From the NCBI GenBank assembly GCA_963761325.1, contig CAVXGZ010000008.1, forward strand, positions 1 to 64,000: a stretch of DNA of 64,000 bases. The letters run 5' to 3'. Source of the stretch: Streptantibioticus_C sp963761325 (GTDB lineage: Bacteria; Actinomycetota; Actinomycetes; Streptomycetales; Streptomycetaceae). Of this stretch, positions 43,954 through 53,419 are shown in pieces (the first letter of the stretch is position 1; every line of letters begins with the position of its first letter). A program made the position numbers and the translations under genes. The notes below the pieces were generated by a model, which was given only the letters and a program-made list of their open reading frames with translations, made no database searches and was not told where the DNA came from.

Positions 43954-45171
43954 TCAGGCCGCGCGCAGGGCCTGCCGCCAGGGGACGCGGGCGCCGCTGT
44001 GCAGGATCGAGTTGCGGTAGATGCGGGCGGCCAGCGGGATCAGGAGAAGAGCCAGGGCGACGGTCAGGCCGAGCGAGGTGAGGATCTGCCACAGCGGGGC
44101 GGTGCCCAGGGCGATCCGCATGGGCATGAGCACCGGCGCGCACAGCGGGATCATCGACAGGACCGCGATGATGCCGCTGTCGGGGTGGCCGGGCAGGATG
44201 GAGATGCCCATGACCCAGGCGAGGATGATCGGCGCGAGCACCGGGGCCTGGACGCCGCCGAGGTCCTCCTGACGGGAGACCAGCGCTCCGGCGGCGGCGA
44301 AGAGCAGGGAGAAGAGCGCGAAGCCGCCGAGGAACCACGCGAGCGCCCACAGCAGCGTGCCCAGCGAGCCGCTCAACGGGAGCGTGAGCGTGCCGGTGAG
44401 GCGCGCGGAGAGCAGCCCGGCCCCGCCGACCACGACGATCTGGATCAGACCGATGACACCGGTGCCGAGGACCTTGCCCACCATCAACTGCCAGGGCCGG
44501 ACGCTGGCCAACAGCAGTTCCACCACCCGGCTGCTCTTCTCCTCCACGACCCCCTGCGCGATCATCGGCCCGCAGATCATGAACGTGCCGTAGAGCAGGA
44601 GCCCGGCCACGATACCCAGGATCAGCCGCTGCTGATCCTTGTGCGCCGGGCGCCGGAGCGTGGTGAGGTGGATCTTCGCCCGATCAGCGGCTCGGACCAC
44701 CTGGGCGGGGTCGCCGCCGAGCCGGGCGATCCGCGCGTCGAGGGCCTGGTCCCGGGCGATCGCGTTCAGCACACCGCCGAGGGCCGGATCGAGGCTCTTG
44801 TCCACGGTGACCGCGATGCCCCCGGGGCCGTCGACGACGAGAGCCGTGAGCTTCCCCGTGCGCACCTCGCTCCGCCCCGCCGCCTGGTCCGCCACGGTCA
44901 CCGTGGCCACCGGCCGGCCCGCCGCCTTGCCCGCCGCGCGCAGCGGCGCGGACAGTGCGGCGTCCTGACGGGTCAGCCCGATCCTGCTGGTGCTCGGGCC
45001 GCTGTTGTGGTGCGCCACCAGCAGGGCGATGTTCAGGCCGACGACCATCAGCACGAGCACCACCAGCGTGATCCGGAACGCCTTGCCCTGGAGGCGTGTC
45101 CTGATCTCCCGCCGGGCGATGAGCCCGACGACCTCGCGTCCGCCGCGCTCCGCGCCCGCCATGCCGTTCAC
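43954..45171 (-). CDS. ABC-2 type exporter permease
   Basis: 405 residues. One N-terminal helix (ITLVVLVLMVVGLNIALLVA), a ~130-residue extracytoplasmic domain, then five C-terminal helices; the motif GVVEEKSSRVVELLLASVRPWQLMVGKVLG is the NatB-like ABC-2 signature. Exports an unknown substrate, perhaps ions, drugs or lipids. The GTG at 45171 overlaps the stop of the ATPase gene and has a GAGGAGG ribosome-binding site; an ATG lies three codons later. Confidence 0.87.
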   Translation of the reverse strand: MNGMAGAERGGREVVGLIARREIRTRLQGKAFRITLVVLVLMVVGLNIALLVAHHNSGPSTSRIGLTRQDAALSAPLRAAGKAAGRPVATVTVADQAAGRSEVRTGKLTALVVDGPGGIAVTVDKSLDPALGGVLNAIARDQALDARIARLGGDPAQVVRAADRAKIHLTTLRRPAHKDQQRLILGIVAGLLLYGTFMICGPMIAQGVVEEKSSRVVELLLASVRPWQLMVGKVLGTGVIGLIQIVVVGGAGLLSARLTGTLTLPLSGSLGTLLWALAWFLGGFALFSLLFAAAGALVSRQEDLGGVQAPVLAPIILAWVMGISILPGHPDSGIIAVLSMIPLCAPVLMPMRIALGTAPLWQILTSLGLTVALALLLIPLAARIYRNSILHSGARVPWRQALRAA

Positions 45172-46112
45172 GCTGCCTCCTCGGGGGCGTGGGTGTTCAC
45201 CACGTGGTGGAACAGTTCGGTGAGCGAGGGACGGCGGCGGGCGAACTCCCGTACCGGGCCGGTCGCGAGGGCCGCCCGGAGCACCGCCTGGTCGTCCGCG
45301 CCCGGCGCGAGCTCCAGCAGTGTCGGCGCCGCGCCCTCCCCGGCCGCCGCGCGTTCCGCGGCACCGATCACTGTGACGCCGGGGAGGTCGTCGGCCCAAC
45401 CGGGCGGAGCCTGCGGCGCGTCCACCACGATCCGGTCCGCTCCGCCGGAACGCAGGTCGCCGACCCGCCCGCAGGCCACCATCGACCCGCCGTCCACGAT
45501 CCCCACCCGGCTGCATATCCGTTCGACCAGTTCGAGTTGGTGGCTGGAGAAGATCACCGGGACGCCGGCGTCCGCCTTGTCGCACAGCACCCCGCTCATC
45601 ACCTCCACCGCGACCGGGTCGAGGCCGGAGAACGGCTCGTCCAGGACGAGGATCTCCGGATCGTGCACCAACGCCGCGGCGAGTTGGACGCGTTGCTGGT
45701 TGCCCAGACTGAGCTTCTGCACCTCGTCACCGAGCCGGGCCGTGACGCCGAGGCGTTCGGTCCACTCGCGGGTGGCCCGGCCGGCGTCGGCGCGGCTCAT
45801 CCCGTGCAGCCGGGCCAGGTACTCCAGTTGCTCGCCCACCCGCATGCGCGGGTAGAGGCCGCGCTCCTCCGGCATGTACCCCATCCGGTTGCGGATCCCG
45901 GGCGTCATCGCGGCGCCGTCCCACCGCACCTGACCGGCGTCGGCGGACAGCACGCCGAGCGCGATGCGCATGGTCGTGGTCTTTCCCGCGCCGTTGCCGC
46001 CGACGAAGCCGAACACCTCCCCGGCCCGCACGTCGAAGGTCATCTCCCGCAACGCCACGACCTCGCCGTAGCTCTTGGAGACACCGTCGATCTCCAGTCG
46101 TCTCTCGCTCAC
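45168..46112 (-). CDS. ABC exporter ATPase (NatA-like)
   Basis: 314 residues. Walker A GGNGAGKTT at 38-46, Q-loop in YMPEERGLYP, signature LSLGNQQRVQLA, Walker B ILVLDEPFSGLDP. A regulatory C-terminal domain follows. The YMPEERGLYP block is typical of the NatA/YhaQ branch. Partner of the adjacent ABC-2 permease. GTG start. Confidence 0.9.
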   Translation of the reverse strand: MSERRLEIDGVSKSYGEVVALREMTFDVRAGEVFGFVGGNGAGKTTTMRIALGVLSADAGQVRWDGAAMTPGIRNRMGYMPEERGLYPRMRVGEQLEYLARLHGMSRADAGRATREWTERLGVTARLGDEVQKLSLGNQQRVQLAAALVHDPEILVLDEPFSGLDPVAVEVMSGVLCDKADAGVPVIFSSHQLELVERICSRVGIVDGGSMVACGRVGDLRSGGADRIVVDAPQAPPGWADDLPGVTVIGAAERAAAGEGAAPTLLELAPGADDQAVLRAALATGPVREFARRRPSLTELFHHVVNTHAPEEAA

Positions 46113-46395
46113 CCGCCGCCAACTCCCCGTTCGTCTCCGCCGGACATCGCTCGGGCACTCCCCGTCCGTATGGTGATAGCACTATGACGGATGGCGACCA
46201 AACGGGGGTGGCCAGGGGACCGGCGCTCGGGATCGCCGTGCGCGGCAGGGGTGCCCGACGGCCACTCCGGCCGGTATGACGGGTACGCCCACGAACCTGA
46301 TCACGGTGCACAGACGCGTTCGCGGACCGACCCGGTTCCCACGGGAGCGGGTCGCTCCGCGAACGTCCAGTCGTCGTGCGCGCCGCGGGTCGCGA

Positions 46396-47142
46396 TCAGC
46401 GGTGGCCGGCGCGGGGGCGGGCGCTCGCGGGTCCCGCGGAGCCGGGCGTCACGGAGAAGGTGCCGTCGGACAGCGGGCTCACGCCGTAGCCGCCGCTACC
46501 GAGGGGCTGGGGGTCGAAGTCGCCCATCGGCTCGCCGTTGACCAGGAGGTCGGTGAAGGTGAACTTGCTGAAGGACGGGAAGCTGCCGGTCGGCGACTCG
46601 AGGATCGCCTCGGCGCTGGAGTCCTCGCCCGTGCCGGACTTGTTCACGTGCTGGGTCCAGCCCTTGGTGGTGTCGGTGAGGGTCAGCGAGTAGAACTGGC
46701 TGCTGGAGACGACGGAGGCGCTGATCTGGTCGCCCTGGGAGATCGGGTTGCTCCAGTAGACCGGAGCGGCGGGATACATCTCGTACCACCCGGCGAGCAC
46801 CGGCTGGCCGCTGGAGCAGTCGGTCTCCACACCGGTCTGCTCGACGGTGCTGTCGCCGTAGCCGTCGAGGCCGAGCCACGCCGCGAGCAGGTCGTTCGAA
46901 GACGTGCACGTGACGGCAGGCTCGGTCCATGAGCCGCTGATCGAGGTGAACTCCCCCGGAGAGCCCGAGACGACGTAGCCGACCCAGCCGTCGCCCACGT
47001 GGTGGACGACCTGCGGGCCGAAGTGCGGAGCGGCCGCGGTGGCGCCGGCGCTCGCCGGTACCAGTGCCGCCGCGAGCAGTAAGCCCGCGGTGGTGAGTTT
47101 GCCTTTGGCGAGTCTTCGGCTGACGCCTGAGTTGAAGCCCAT
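46396..47142 (-). CDS. Secreted G1-family glutamic endopeptidase
   Basis: 248 residues. A signal peptide (hydrophobic 16-36, cleavage near ATA-AAP) precedes an eqolisin-like beta-sandwich: SGSWTEPAV, AAWLGLDG, the catalytic Gln in VEQTG (Q102), GWYEMYP and the catalytic Glu in SAEAILES (E178). G1 peptidases work at acid pH and are best known from fungi; Streptomyces homologues exist. No propeptide is evident. Four cysteines or fewer. Monocistronic. Confidence 0.83.
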   Translation of the reverse strand: MGFNSGVSRRLAKGKLTTAGLLLAAALVPASAGATAAAPHFGPQVVHHVGDGWVGYVVSGSPGEFTSISGSWTEPAVTCTSSNDLLAAWLGLDGYGDSTVEQTGVETDCSSGQPVLAGWYEMYPAAPVYWSNPISQGDQISASVVSSSQFYSLTLTDTTKGWTQHVNKSGTGEDSSAEAILESPTGSFPSFSKFTFTDLLVNGEPMGDFDPQPLGSGGYGVSPLSDGTFSVTPGSAGPASARPRAGHR

Positions 47143-47773
47143 GTGCCGTGACTCCTACGGGATGAGGAGGGATGAGGGGGCCGGCCGGGCCGGTCCCATC
47201 GTCCGCCCGCACCTCCTCGCGCCTCAAGGGGGCCGTTCATTCGGAATGCGCCATGTCGAGAAGACGACGAACGGGCGTCTCCCGCGGGAGGTTTCGGGAG
47301 GGCGGCGAGAGCCGCCGGGTGCGCGGGTGGCGCGAGGGGCCGATCCCGCGGAAGACGGCCGGGAGGTTCGCGATCAGCGGCGCGATCGCTTCTCTGCACT
47401 TTGCAAGGCCCGCAATGCTGTGCTTCCGTTCACGCCGCTTGACCACCGGGTCGTCGTACTTCGGGTGAGCGAGGTGTGAAACTTCGGCATGGCCTCGGAA
47501 CCAACCCCGGACACGGGGCACCAACCCGCTCTCGACTGGTCCAAGTCGACCAGTACTACTCCCGGGCCGACACCATCGCCGCGGCGAACGCGATCGAGGC
47601 GCCATCCCGGGTACTGATCATGGAGTACTGGGGGGTTACGGCCTGCTGACCTTGTCGACTGGATCGTTCCGGTGCCAGGAAAGTCAGGTCACCTGATCAC
47701 AGACTCCTACCGGTCCCCGAAAGGCGTCCGTTCACCGGGCCACGGGGTGTGCACATGCCGTCGACGATGGCAA
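47143..47773. other. 631-bp stretch without a supported gene
   Basis: It holds only unassignable frames. One of 122 codons on the minus strand (47237-47605) contains a protein-like stretch, PKYDDPVVKRRERKHS, but no family could be named. A short plus-strand stretch near 47540-47640 (QVDQYYSRADTIAAANAIEAP) may be a gene relic. It marks the left edge of the mobile, decayed region. Confidence 0.4.
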
Positions 47774-49083
47774 TCAGGAGACTCTGTAGGCAGCCGCGCC
47801 ATTGTGAAGGAAGCGAGCACGACCGTCCTCGTCGGAGCCGATCAGGGACAGAACTTGATGGCCATTGAGCTTTGGTTCGGCGGTGATGATCGCGGTGTCG
47901 TTGAGGCGGACTACCTCGATGCGATGCTCGGGCTTACCGAGGACGGACTTCGCGGGTTCGTTGCGGGGGTGGCGGATGAGGAACGCGCGGTCGTCCTCGA
48001 CGGTGAGTGTGAGGTCGAACAGGGTGTTGCGGTAGGTGCCGCACATACGGTCCACGTCGATGAGTGGCGTATTCGCAGGCGGCACTGGCAGTGGTGTCGT
48101 CTCAACGCCGGTGAGGTCTCCGAGGACGGGCTGAAGATCTCGTGGGCCAGCGGCTCTGCGCCCGAACTGTTGGTCAGCACGGCCACCGCCACGCCGGCCG
48201 AGGGGACGACACGCAAAAATGCCGTCTGCCCCATGGACACGCCGGTGTGGCCGACGACGGCGTCCCGGTACAGCATCCAACCGAGCCCCCAGCCCAGAAC
48301 GCCGCCTCCGAAGTCCGGGACGGAATCGAGCTGGGGGTTGCGCAGTGCCGCCAGCGCGGGGTCGGTGAGGTGCAGGTGGACGAACGTCAGGAGATCACGT
48401 GCACTCATCGCGAGATGAGAGCCACTGGGCGTCGAGAAATAGCGCGTCGCCCAGGTCTTCGTGGGTGCGAGCCCCGCGTCGGTCTCGACGTGCCCGATCG
48501 CGGCGCGGTGCAGGATGGCCTCGTACGTCGTGGTGGCGACGGTCGTCAGGCCCAGTGGGGTGGCGAGGCGTTCGCGGAGCACGTCGTGGAAGGGCTTGCC
48601 CCGAAGCAGCTCCACGAGCCTGCCGAGCACCACCCAGCCGCTGTTGGAGTAGGAGAAGAGGGTGCCCGGCGGGAGCAGATGTTCCGCGTCGGCGAGGGTG
48701 GCGACGAACTTCTCGATCGCGTCGTCGTTGCGACCGGTGTCGATGACGTGGTTGCCGTCGATGCCGCTGGTGTGGGTGAGCAGATGGCGAGCGGTCAAGA
48801 CCTCGGTGGCCCCCGGGTCGCTCAGCCGGAAGCCGGGCATATAGTCGCGAACGGGACGGTCGAGGTCCAGCACACCCTCATTCACCAGTTGCTGGACCAG
48901 TGTGGCCGTCCAGATCTTGGTGATCGAGCCGATCTTGAACACCGAGTCGGTCGTGGTCTCGACTCCGGTGTGCAGACTCAAGACGCCTGCGGCCTCGTCG
49001 TGGATCTCCCCGCCGGTCAGCACGGCGATCTGTGCGCCCGGTACCCCATGCTTCTCGATGAGCTCCCGCAGCTGCCATCTCAT
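47774..49083 (-). pseudogene. Beta-lactamase-family serine hydrolase, frameshifted
   Basis: Residues 1-320 are a class C/PBP-like serine hydrolase: SxxK in GSITKIWT, the YxN motif in SYSNSGW, and HTG (VGHTGVSMG). Near 48137 the frame breaks: ...EPLAHEI continues one base off as LQPVLGDLTGVETTP ... to the stop at 47774, giving a C-terminal DUF3471-like domain (YRNTLFDLTLTVEDD). A single missing base in the tract agatctt explains it. Restoring it gives about 436 residues. This could be a true mutation or a sequencing error; the catalytic domain itself is intact. Confidence 0.78.
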
Positions 49084-49157
49084 TTCATCAGCCTAGCTAC
49101 AGTAACCGGTCCGCCAGGCCGGCCAGCTTGGCATGGACAGGCCGTTCTGAGTGGAAG

Positions 49158-49376
49158 TCATGTGTGCTTCCGTGTCGTAGGCATCCCGAGGTCGACTGTC
49201 GGGAGGCGACTGAGCCGTAGGGCTTCCTCGCGCTTACCGGCCAAGAAGCTGAGGGTCAGGTCGATGCCCTCGATTTCACCGAGCCAGTTCTCGGTCTCGG
49301 CGCGCTGTCGGCGGCTGTGAAGGTCCGTCTCGATCTCGGCGAGCCGATCGAGCATCTTGGGGTCGACTCGGAGCAT
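49158..49376 (-). CDS. Small recombinase-associated helical protein
   Basis: 72 residues, mostly helical and charged: MLRVDPKMLDRLAEIETDL, then a tryptophan-containing WLGEIEGIDLTLSFL. Proteins like this commonly sit next to actinobacterial tyrosine recombinases, where their role is unknown. Here it lies 1.9 kb beyond the decayed recombinase module, separated by the IS3 element and the nitroreductase fragment. This suggests it was once part of that module. Confidence 0.5.
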   Translation of the reverse strand: MLRVDPKMLDRLAEIETDLHSRRQRAETENWLGEIEGIDLTLSFLAGKREEALRLSRLPTVDLGMPTTRKHT

Positions 49377-49444
49377 CGGGCATCGGATGCAGGCTGCTCT
49401 GAACTACGGGTTACAGGGCCGCCGACGCCAGACTGACATGACGG

Positions 49445-49984
49445 TCACACTCCGATGAAGCTCACGGTTTCTGTCATGTCCGCCCGCCCGGTACTCAGCC
49501 GGGGCACGCCTTCCTTCTCGAATCCCACCGCGACGCCGCAGAATAGTACGAGCCCGTCGTCTGCTCCGACGATCTGGCTGACAGTCTTGCGGTACATCGT
49601 CCACATCACCTGGGGGCAGCTGTGTAGCCCTTCCGCCCTCAGTAGCAGCATGACCGTCTGCATGTGCATCCCCGCGTCCCCCCACTGCCCTGGCCCCATC
49701 GTCCGGTCGAGGTAGCAGAACAGCACGACCGGGGCCCCGAACGCCTGCGAGTTCAAGGCGGCCATTTTCATGGGCCTTTCGGGGTCGTCGCGCTCGATTC
49801 CCAGTGCCTTGTACCGCTGGGCTGCCGCAGCGGAAAAGCGGTCCACGTACGGCGAGGTCAGTTCGGCCGGGTACATCGGATACTCCCGCTCATCCCCCAG
49901 GTCTCCTGTCAGTGCCCTGGCCGTCGCTTGCCTCTTCAGTTCGGCCAGGGGCTCGCCGGCCACGACATACACATGCCATGGCTG
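49445..49984 (-). pseudogene. Nitroreductase, N-terminus cut off by IS3 element
   Basis: The frame reads SSQPWHVYVVAGEPLAELKRQA ... APVVLFCYLDRTMG ... LLLRAEGLHSCPQVMW, the FMN-binding core of the nitroreductase family. About the first 40 residues, including the RRSxRxF motif, are absent: homology stops at the IS3 terminal repeat (49985). The missing part is not found beyond the other end of the IS. An alternative GTG at 49972 could give a shortened protein but not a functional enzyme. Confidence 0.82.
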
Positions 49985-50023
49985 TGAGCTGCCCCGAGTT
50001 TCGTAGAGTCCGGTGATCTTGTT

Positions 50024-50908
50024 TCAGGCGGACTGTGGGGCTGGTTCCTGGCTTCGCCAGTAGTCCTGTTCGTACTCGGTGGGTGGCACGTGGTCGAGTG
50101 CGGAGTGGAGGCGTTCTTCGTTGTACCAGGTGACCCACTGGAAGATCGCCCGCTCGACCTGCTCGACGTCCTTCCAGGGGTCCTGCATCTCGATCAGCTC
50201 GGCCTTGAAGGTGCCGTTCAGGGCCTCGGCCATGGCGTTGTCGTAGCTGTCGGCGACGGACCCGACGGAGGCGGAGGCGCCGATGTCGACGAGCCGGTCG
50301 GTATACCGAATTGATACGTATTGCGAACCCCTGTCGCTGTGATGGACGAGGCCGGAGTCCTTCTTGATCCTCCGCCTCCACAAGGCCATCTCCAGTGCGT
50401 CCAGCGGAAGTTCGGTCCGCATGTGGTTCGCGACCTGCCAGCCGACGATCATCCGGGAGTACACGTCCAGGACGAACGCCACGTACGCCCATCCCGACCA
50501 GGTGCGGACATACGTCATGTCCGCGACCCACAGCTGGCCCGGGCGGCTCGCGGTGAAGTCGCGGTCGACCAGGTCCGGCGGCCGGGGCGCCGAAGGCTCC
50601 GGGACCGTGGTGCGCCGCCGCCGGCCACGGATCACCCCCTCCAGACCAAGCTCGGCCATCAGCCGCTCGACGGTGCAGCGGGCCACCCCGTGGCCTTTGC
50701 GCCCGAGCGCGCGGGTGATCCGGCGAGCCCCATACGTGCCGCCCGACCCCGCGTGGACCTGCTCGATCAGAGGCATGAGCTGTTCGTCGCGCAGCCGGCG
50801 GGCCGACTTCGGCCGCTTCTTGCGGGCGAAGTACGTCGATGGCGACAGCGCGAGAACCCGGCAGACGGGATCGACCCCGAGACCTCTGTCACGCAGGTGG
50901 TCGATCAC
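50024..50908 (-). CDS. IS3 transposase OrfB (DDE integrase domain)
   Basis: 294 residues. An HTH_21 segment (GTYGARRITRAL) is followed by the rve core with the catalytic triad Asp in VADMTY, Asp in HHSDRGSQY and Glu in NAMAEALNGTFKAE. The C-terminal WYNEERLHSALDHVPP is diagnostic. It looks intact. Its GTG start overlaps the stop of orfA; productive IS3 transposase normally arises by frameshifting between the two. Confidence 0.9.
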   Translation of the reverse strand: MIDHLRDRGLGVDPVCRVLALSPSTYFARKKRPKSARRLRDEQLMPLIEQVHAGSGGTYGARRITRALGRKGHGVARCTVERLMAELGLEGVIRGRRRRTTVPEPSAPRPPDLVDRDFTASRPGQLWVADMTYVRTWSGWAYVAFVLDVYSRMIVGWQVANHMRTELPLDALEMALWRRRIKKDSGLVHHSDRGSQYVSIRYTDRLVDIGASASVGSVADSYDNAMAEALNGTFKAELIEMQDPWKDVEQVERAIFQWVTWYNEERLHSALDHVPPTEYEQDYWRSQEPAPQSA

Positions 50909-51217
50909 CTGCTCGGCCTCGTCCGGGGACGGTCGATCTCCTGAGCAAAAAACACCGAGGCTGCCTTGAGGATCTCATTCGCCCGCCTCAACTCCGCCAC
51001 TTCCCTGCGAAGTTGCCTGAGCTCGTCCTGCTCGGTGGTAGCCAGCCGGTCATCGCGCTCACCGCGGTCGGCCTCGGCCTGGCGGACCCAGCCGCGCAGG
51101 GCCTCCTTGTTGGATGCCCAGATCCTTCGCCACGTGCGCGATCGGGCGGCCGGACGTGCGGACCTCACGGACCGCACGCTCACGGAGTTCATCAGGGTAT
51201 CTACGGGGTGCTGGCAT
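50905..51217 (-). pseudogene. IS3 OrfA, frameshifted
   Basis: The ATG at 51217 starts a normal OrfA (MPAPRRYPDELRERAV ... IAHVAKDLGI), but an extra base near 51110 (caacaag for the expected cacaag) shifts the frame. The rest, NKEALRGWVRQAEADRGE ... LRRANEILKAASVFF, continues in the next frame to 50905. The HTH is thus split from the leucine-zipper part, so this copy is probably not self-mobile. Confidence 0.75.
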
Positions 51218-51289
51218 AGCGCTGGTGGTTCTCCTTCACCAGGATCGTAACCCTGGCATCAGGGACTCCACCAAACTCAGAGCAGCTCA

Positions 51290-52672
51290 GTCTCACGTCC
51301 TTCGTGATGGGTGCGCCGGCTGACTTCAGCGGCGTAGGCGCCCCAGTCCCCGGCTGCGGCGCGCTGCCACTTGACGGCGACGGTGATGTGGATGCCCAGG
51401 GTGCGGGCAAGGATCGCGGCGGGCAACTCGGTGGCGAGTTGGAACAACGCGGTCGAGCGGCTCTCGGCGAGCCGGATGCCGAGCTTGCGGAGCCGTTCGC
51501 CCATCGCCCAGGCACTGATCGGGCGGCCGGGCTGGCCTCCGGGGAAGAGCCAGGGGGAAGTCGTCCGGGCGAGGACGGCATGGCTGCGCTGGACGGCGAC
51601 CTGCTGCAGCGGGCTTCTCGTTGATCGCAGGCTCCGCAGCGGGGCTGGTCGGTCAGGCGCGAGAGGGTGCAGGGAGCGGTGCGTCCGCAGATCGAGCAGA
51701 CCAGGGTTGGCAGGGGGCGGCAGTTGGGGCAGACCGGACCGTTCGCTGTGCGGACGCTCACGGACTTGCGTTCGCCGCAGACGGTGCAGGTCTCCAGGTT
51801 CACCGGGTCCCTGATCAGGCAGTTCGGGCAAGGCGGCCGTCGTCGCGGGTGGCGGGCTCGCGGCGGGCCCCGCAGCGTGCGCATTCCTCGATACGGGACT
51901 TGGCGATGCAGTTGCGGCAGACCCGGTGCCCGTCGAGCGGCTTGTCGATGCGGACCGCCCGGTGGCAGCGCGGGCAGGCAGATCGCTCGATCCCGGGGAT
52001 GCCGGCGTCGTGGAGCAGGTCGATGAGCCGCAGGACCGCCCGCAGGGGCGCGAGGTGCCCCTGGCCGGTCAAAAGCTCGGGCTTGGCTTCCAGGGCCCAG
52101 GCCAGTCTTCGCTGGTAACCGGGGCCGGTGGCCGAGCGCCGCACCGCGTCGGCGACAACCTGAGGGTCGGCTGCCGGGTCAACCCTAGTGACCACTTCGT
52201 GGATCACCTCGAACGGATCGCGTCCGTCGGTGTCGGGGCAGGCCAGACATCTGGGCTGCCCGAGACGGTCCCGAGAGGCGACGCGTCGGCTCTCCCCGCA
52301 GCCGGCGCAGGGTTCCGGCACGGGCGAGCAGACCGCGCAGTACCAGTCTTGACCGCAGCGGTGGAACGTTCGCAGAACCTTGCCGCACTCAGCGCAGACC
52401 GGAGGAGAGATGGCCAGGGCACCAGCCCTGCGCAGGGCAATGAGCAGGTCGGCGACGGCCCGGGGCGCTGGGGACCGGCCGTCGCGCAGGACCTCGGGAC
52501 GATCGGCCAGGGCAGCGGCGAGGCGGCGGGACTTGGCACCTCCCCCGGCGATACCGAGGACCACCGTGCGCAGGACCTCGGGTTTCAGCCGCTGGTCGAC
52601 GGCCGTGATGAGGCCCACCATCAACCCGACGGGGTCCGCGACGGCGCAACCGCCGTGGTCGACGCTGGTCAC
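51290..52672 (-). pseudogene. Zinc-ribbon tyrosine recombinase-like gene, broken
   Basis: The first 285 codons (to about 51842) contain two CxxC zinc-ribbon groups (CAECGKVLRTFHRCGQDWYCAVC, CPRCHRAVRI) and belong to a Streptomyces integrase-associated family. After a frameshift, two more ribbons follow (CPNCLIRDPVN-ETCTVCG). A large internal deletion then joins to a C-terminal piece, SPWLFPGGQPGRPISAWA ... LGIHITVAVKWQRAAAGDWGAYAAEVSRR, which ends at the IS3 repeat. The core catalytic region is missing. Dead gene. Confidence 0.72.
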
Positions 52673-52726
52673 TGCCCATCAACTCCCGTGATCCGTGCCC
52701 GCCTCGGGCGCAAACCGCCGATCCCG

Positions 52727-53017
52727 TCACTGGAGGGCGCCCCCGCCGGCAGCGGCCTTCTTGGGCCGCTTCGCGGCGACGGCCGCGCCAACCGGTTCGA
52801 TGAGGTCGTCCATCGTGCAGTCCAAGATGTCCAGGAGTGCCATCAGGATCTTCAGGCTGAACCGTTCGGGCCGCTCGACGACGAGCCGGTAGACTTGGCT
52901 CGACGACAGCGCGACGCCGCGTTCGGCCAGCGGCGGGATGAGGTCAGTGGTGGAGAACATCCCGCGGTCCGCCATCACCTTGCGCAGGTGCCAGCGGTAG
53001 TCGAGCTTGCCGTCCAT
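52727..53017 (-). CDS. XRE-family HTH protein of recombinase module
   Basis: 96 residues. An HTH of the Cro/XRE type spans about 20-75 (FSTTDLIPPLAERGVALSSSQVYRLVVE-ERFSLKILMALLDILDCTMDDLIEP), then a lysine/alanine-rich tail (KRPKKAAAGGG). GGAGG ribosome-binding site before the ATG. In intact modules this gene sits between a tyrosine recombinase and the zinc-ribbon recombinase, and it probably controls their expression. It is the only undamaged member here. Confidence 0.8.
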   Translation of the reverse strand: MDGKLDYRWHLRKVMADRGMFSTTDLIPPLAERGVALSSSQVYRLVVERPERFSLKILMALLDILDCTMDDLIEPVGAAVAAKRPKKAAAGGGALQ

Positions 53018-53033
53018 CCCAGGTCCTCCCTCG

Positions 53034-53414
53034 TCACGCCCCGGCGAATGCCGGAGCCAGCGCCCTGCTCAGAGCAGTGTTCATGAAGTCGTCGCTGACG
53101 TGGGTGTAGATCTCCGTGGAGCTGTCGCACTCGTGGCCGACCTGCTGCTGGATGAAGCGCCGGTCCACCCCGTCCTCGGTCAGATGGGTCACGTAGGAGT
53201 GGCGCTCGGAATGGACGACGAGCTCTTTCGGCAGGCCCAGCGCGTCGCGGTAGGCGACAAACCGTGCGTTGATCTCCGACGGTTTGACTCGGCCGCCCCG
53301 CTCGGTGACCCATAAAGCCGGATGGTCCTCGCAGCCGAACCGCGACCGGACGTTCTCCACGTAGTCCGCGACCGCCTCCACCGCCCAGCCCCTCACGTCC
53401 CGGGCCGGGTAGTG
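53034..53414 (-). pseudogene. Tyrosine recombinase, C-terminal fragment
   Basis: About 126 residues of a phage-type integrase: LWVTERGGRVKPSEINARF, HSERHSYVTHLTEDG (HxxR box), QQQVGHECDS and the nucleophile Tyr in EIYTHVS. The N-terminal arm and core domain with the first catalytic Arg are missing. The frame ends at a TAA near 53415, next to the IS605-type element, whose insertion probably removed the rest. HSER replaces the usual HSLR. Confidence 0.78.
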
Positions 53415-53419
53415 CAGTT

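Larger units (their letters stand above)
49985..51289 (-). mobile_element. IS3-family insertion sequence, 1305 bp
   Basis: Terminal inverted repeats of 27 bp lie at 49985-50011 (tgagctgccccgagttt ...) and 51263-51289, matching at 23 of 27 positions. OrfA and OrfB lie between them on the minus strand. The flanks (ctg on the left, gtc on the right) show no target-site duplication. Combined with the missing nitroreductase N-terminus, this points to a deletion or recombination next to the element. Confidence 0.85.

Noticed and set aside
47237..47605. 122-codon minus-strand frame with a protein-like centre
   Set aside because: No recognisable family, no ribosome-binding site, and the ends are low-complexity; left as intergenic.
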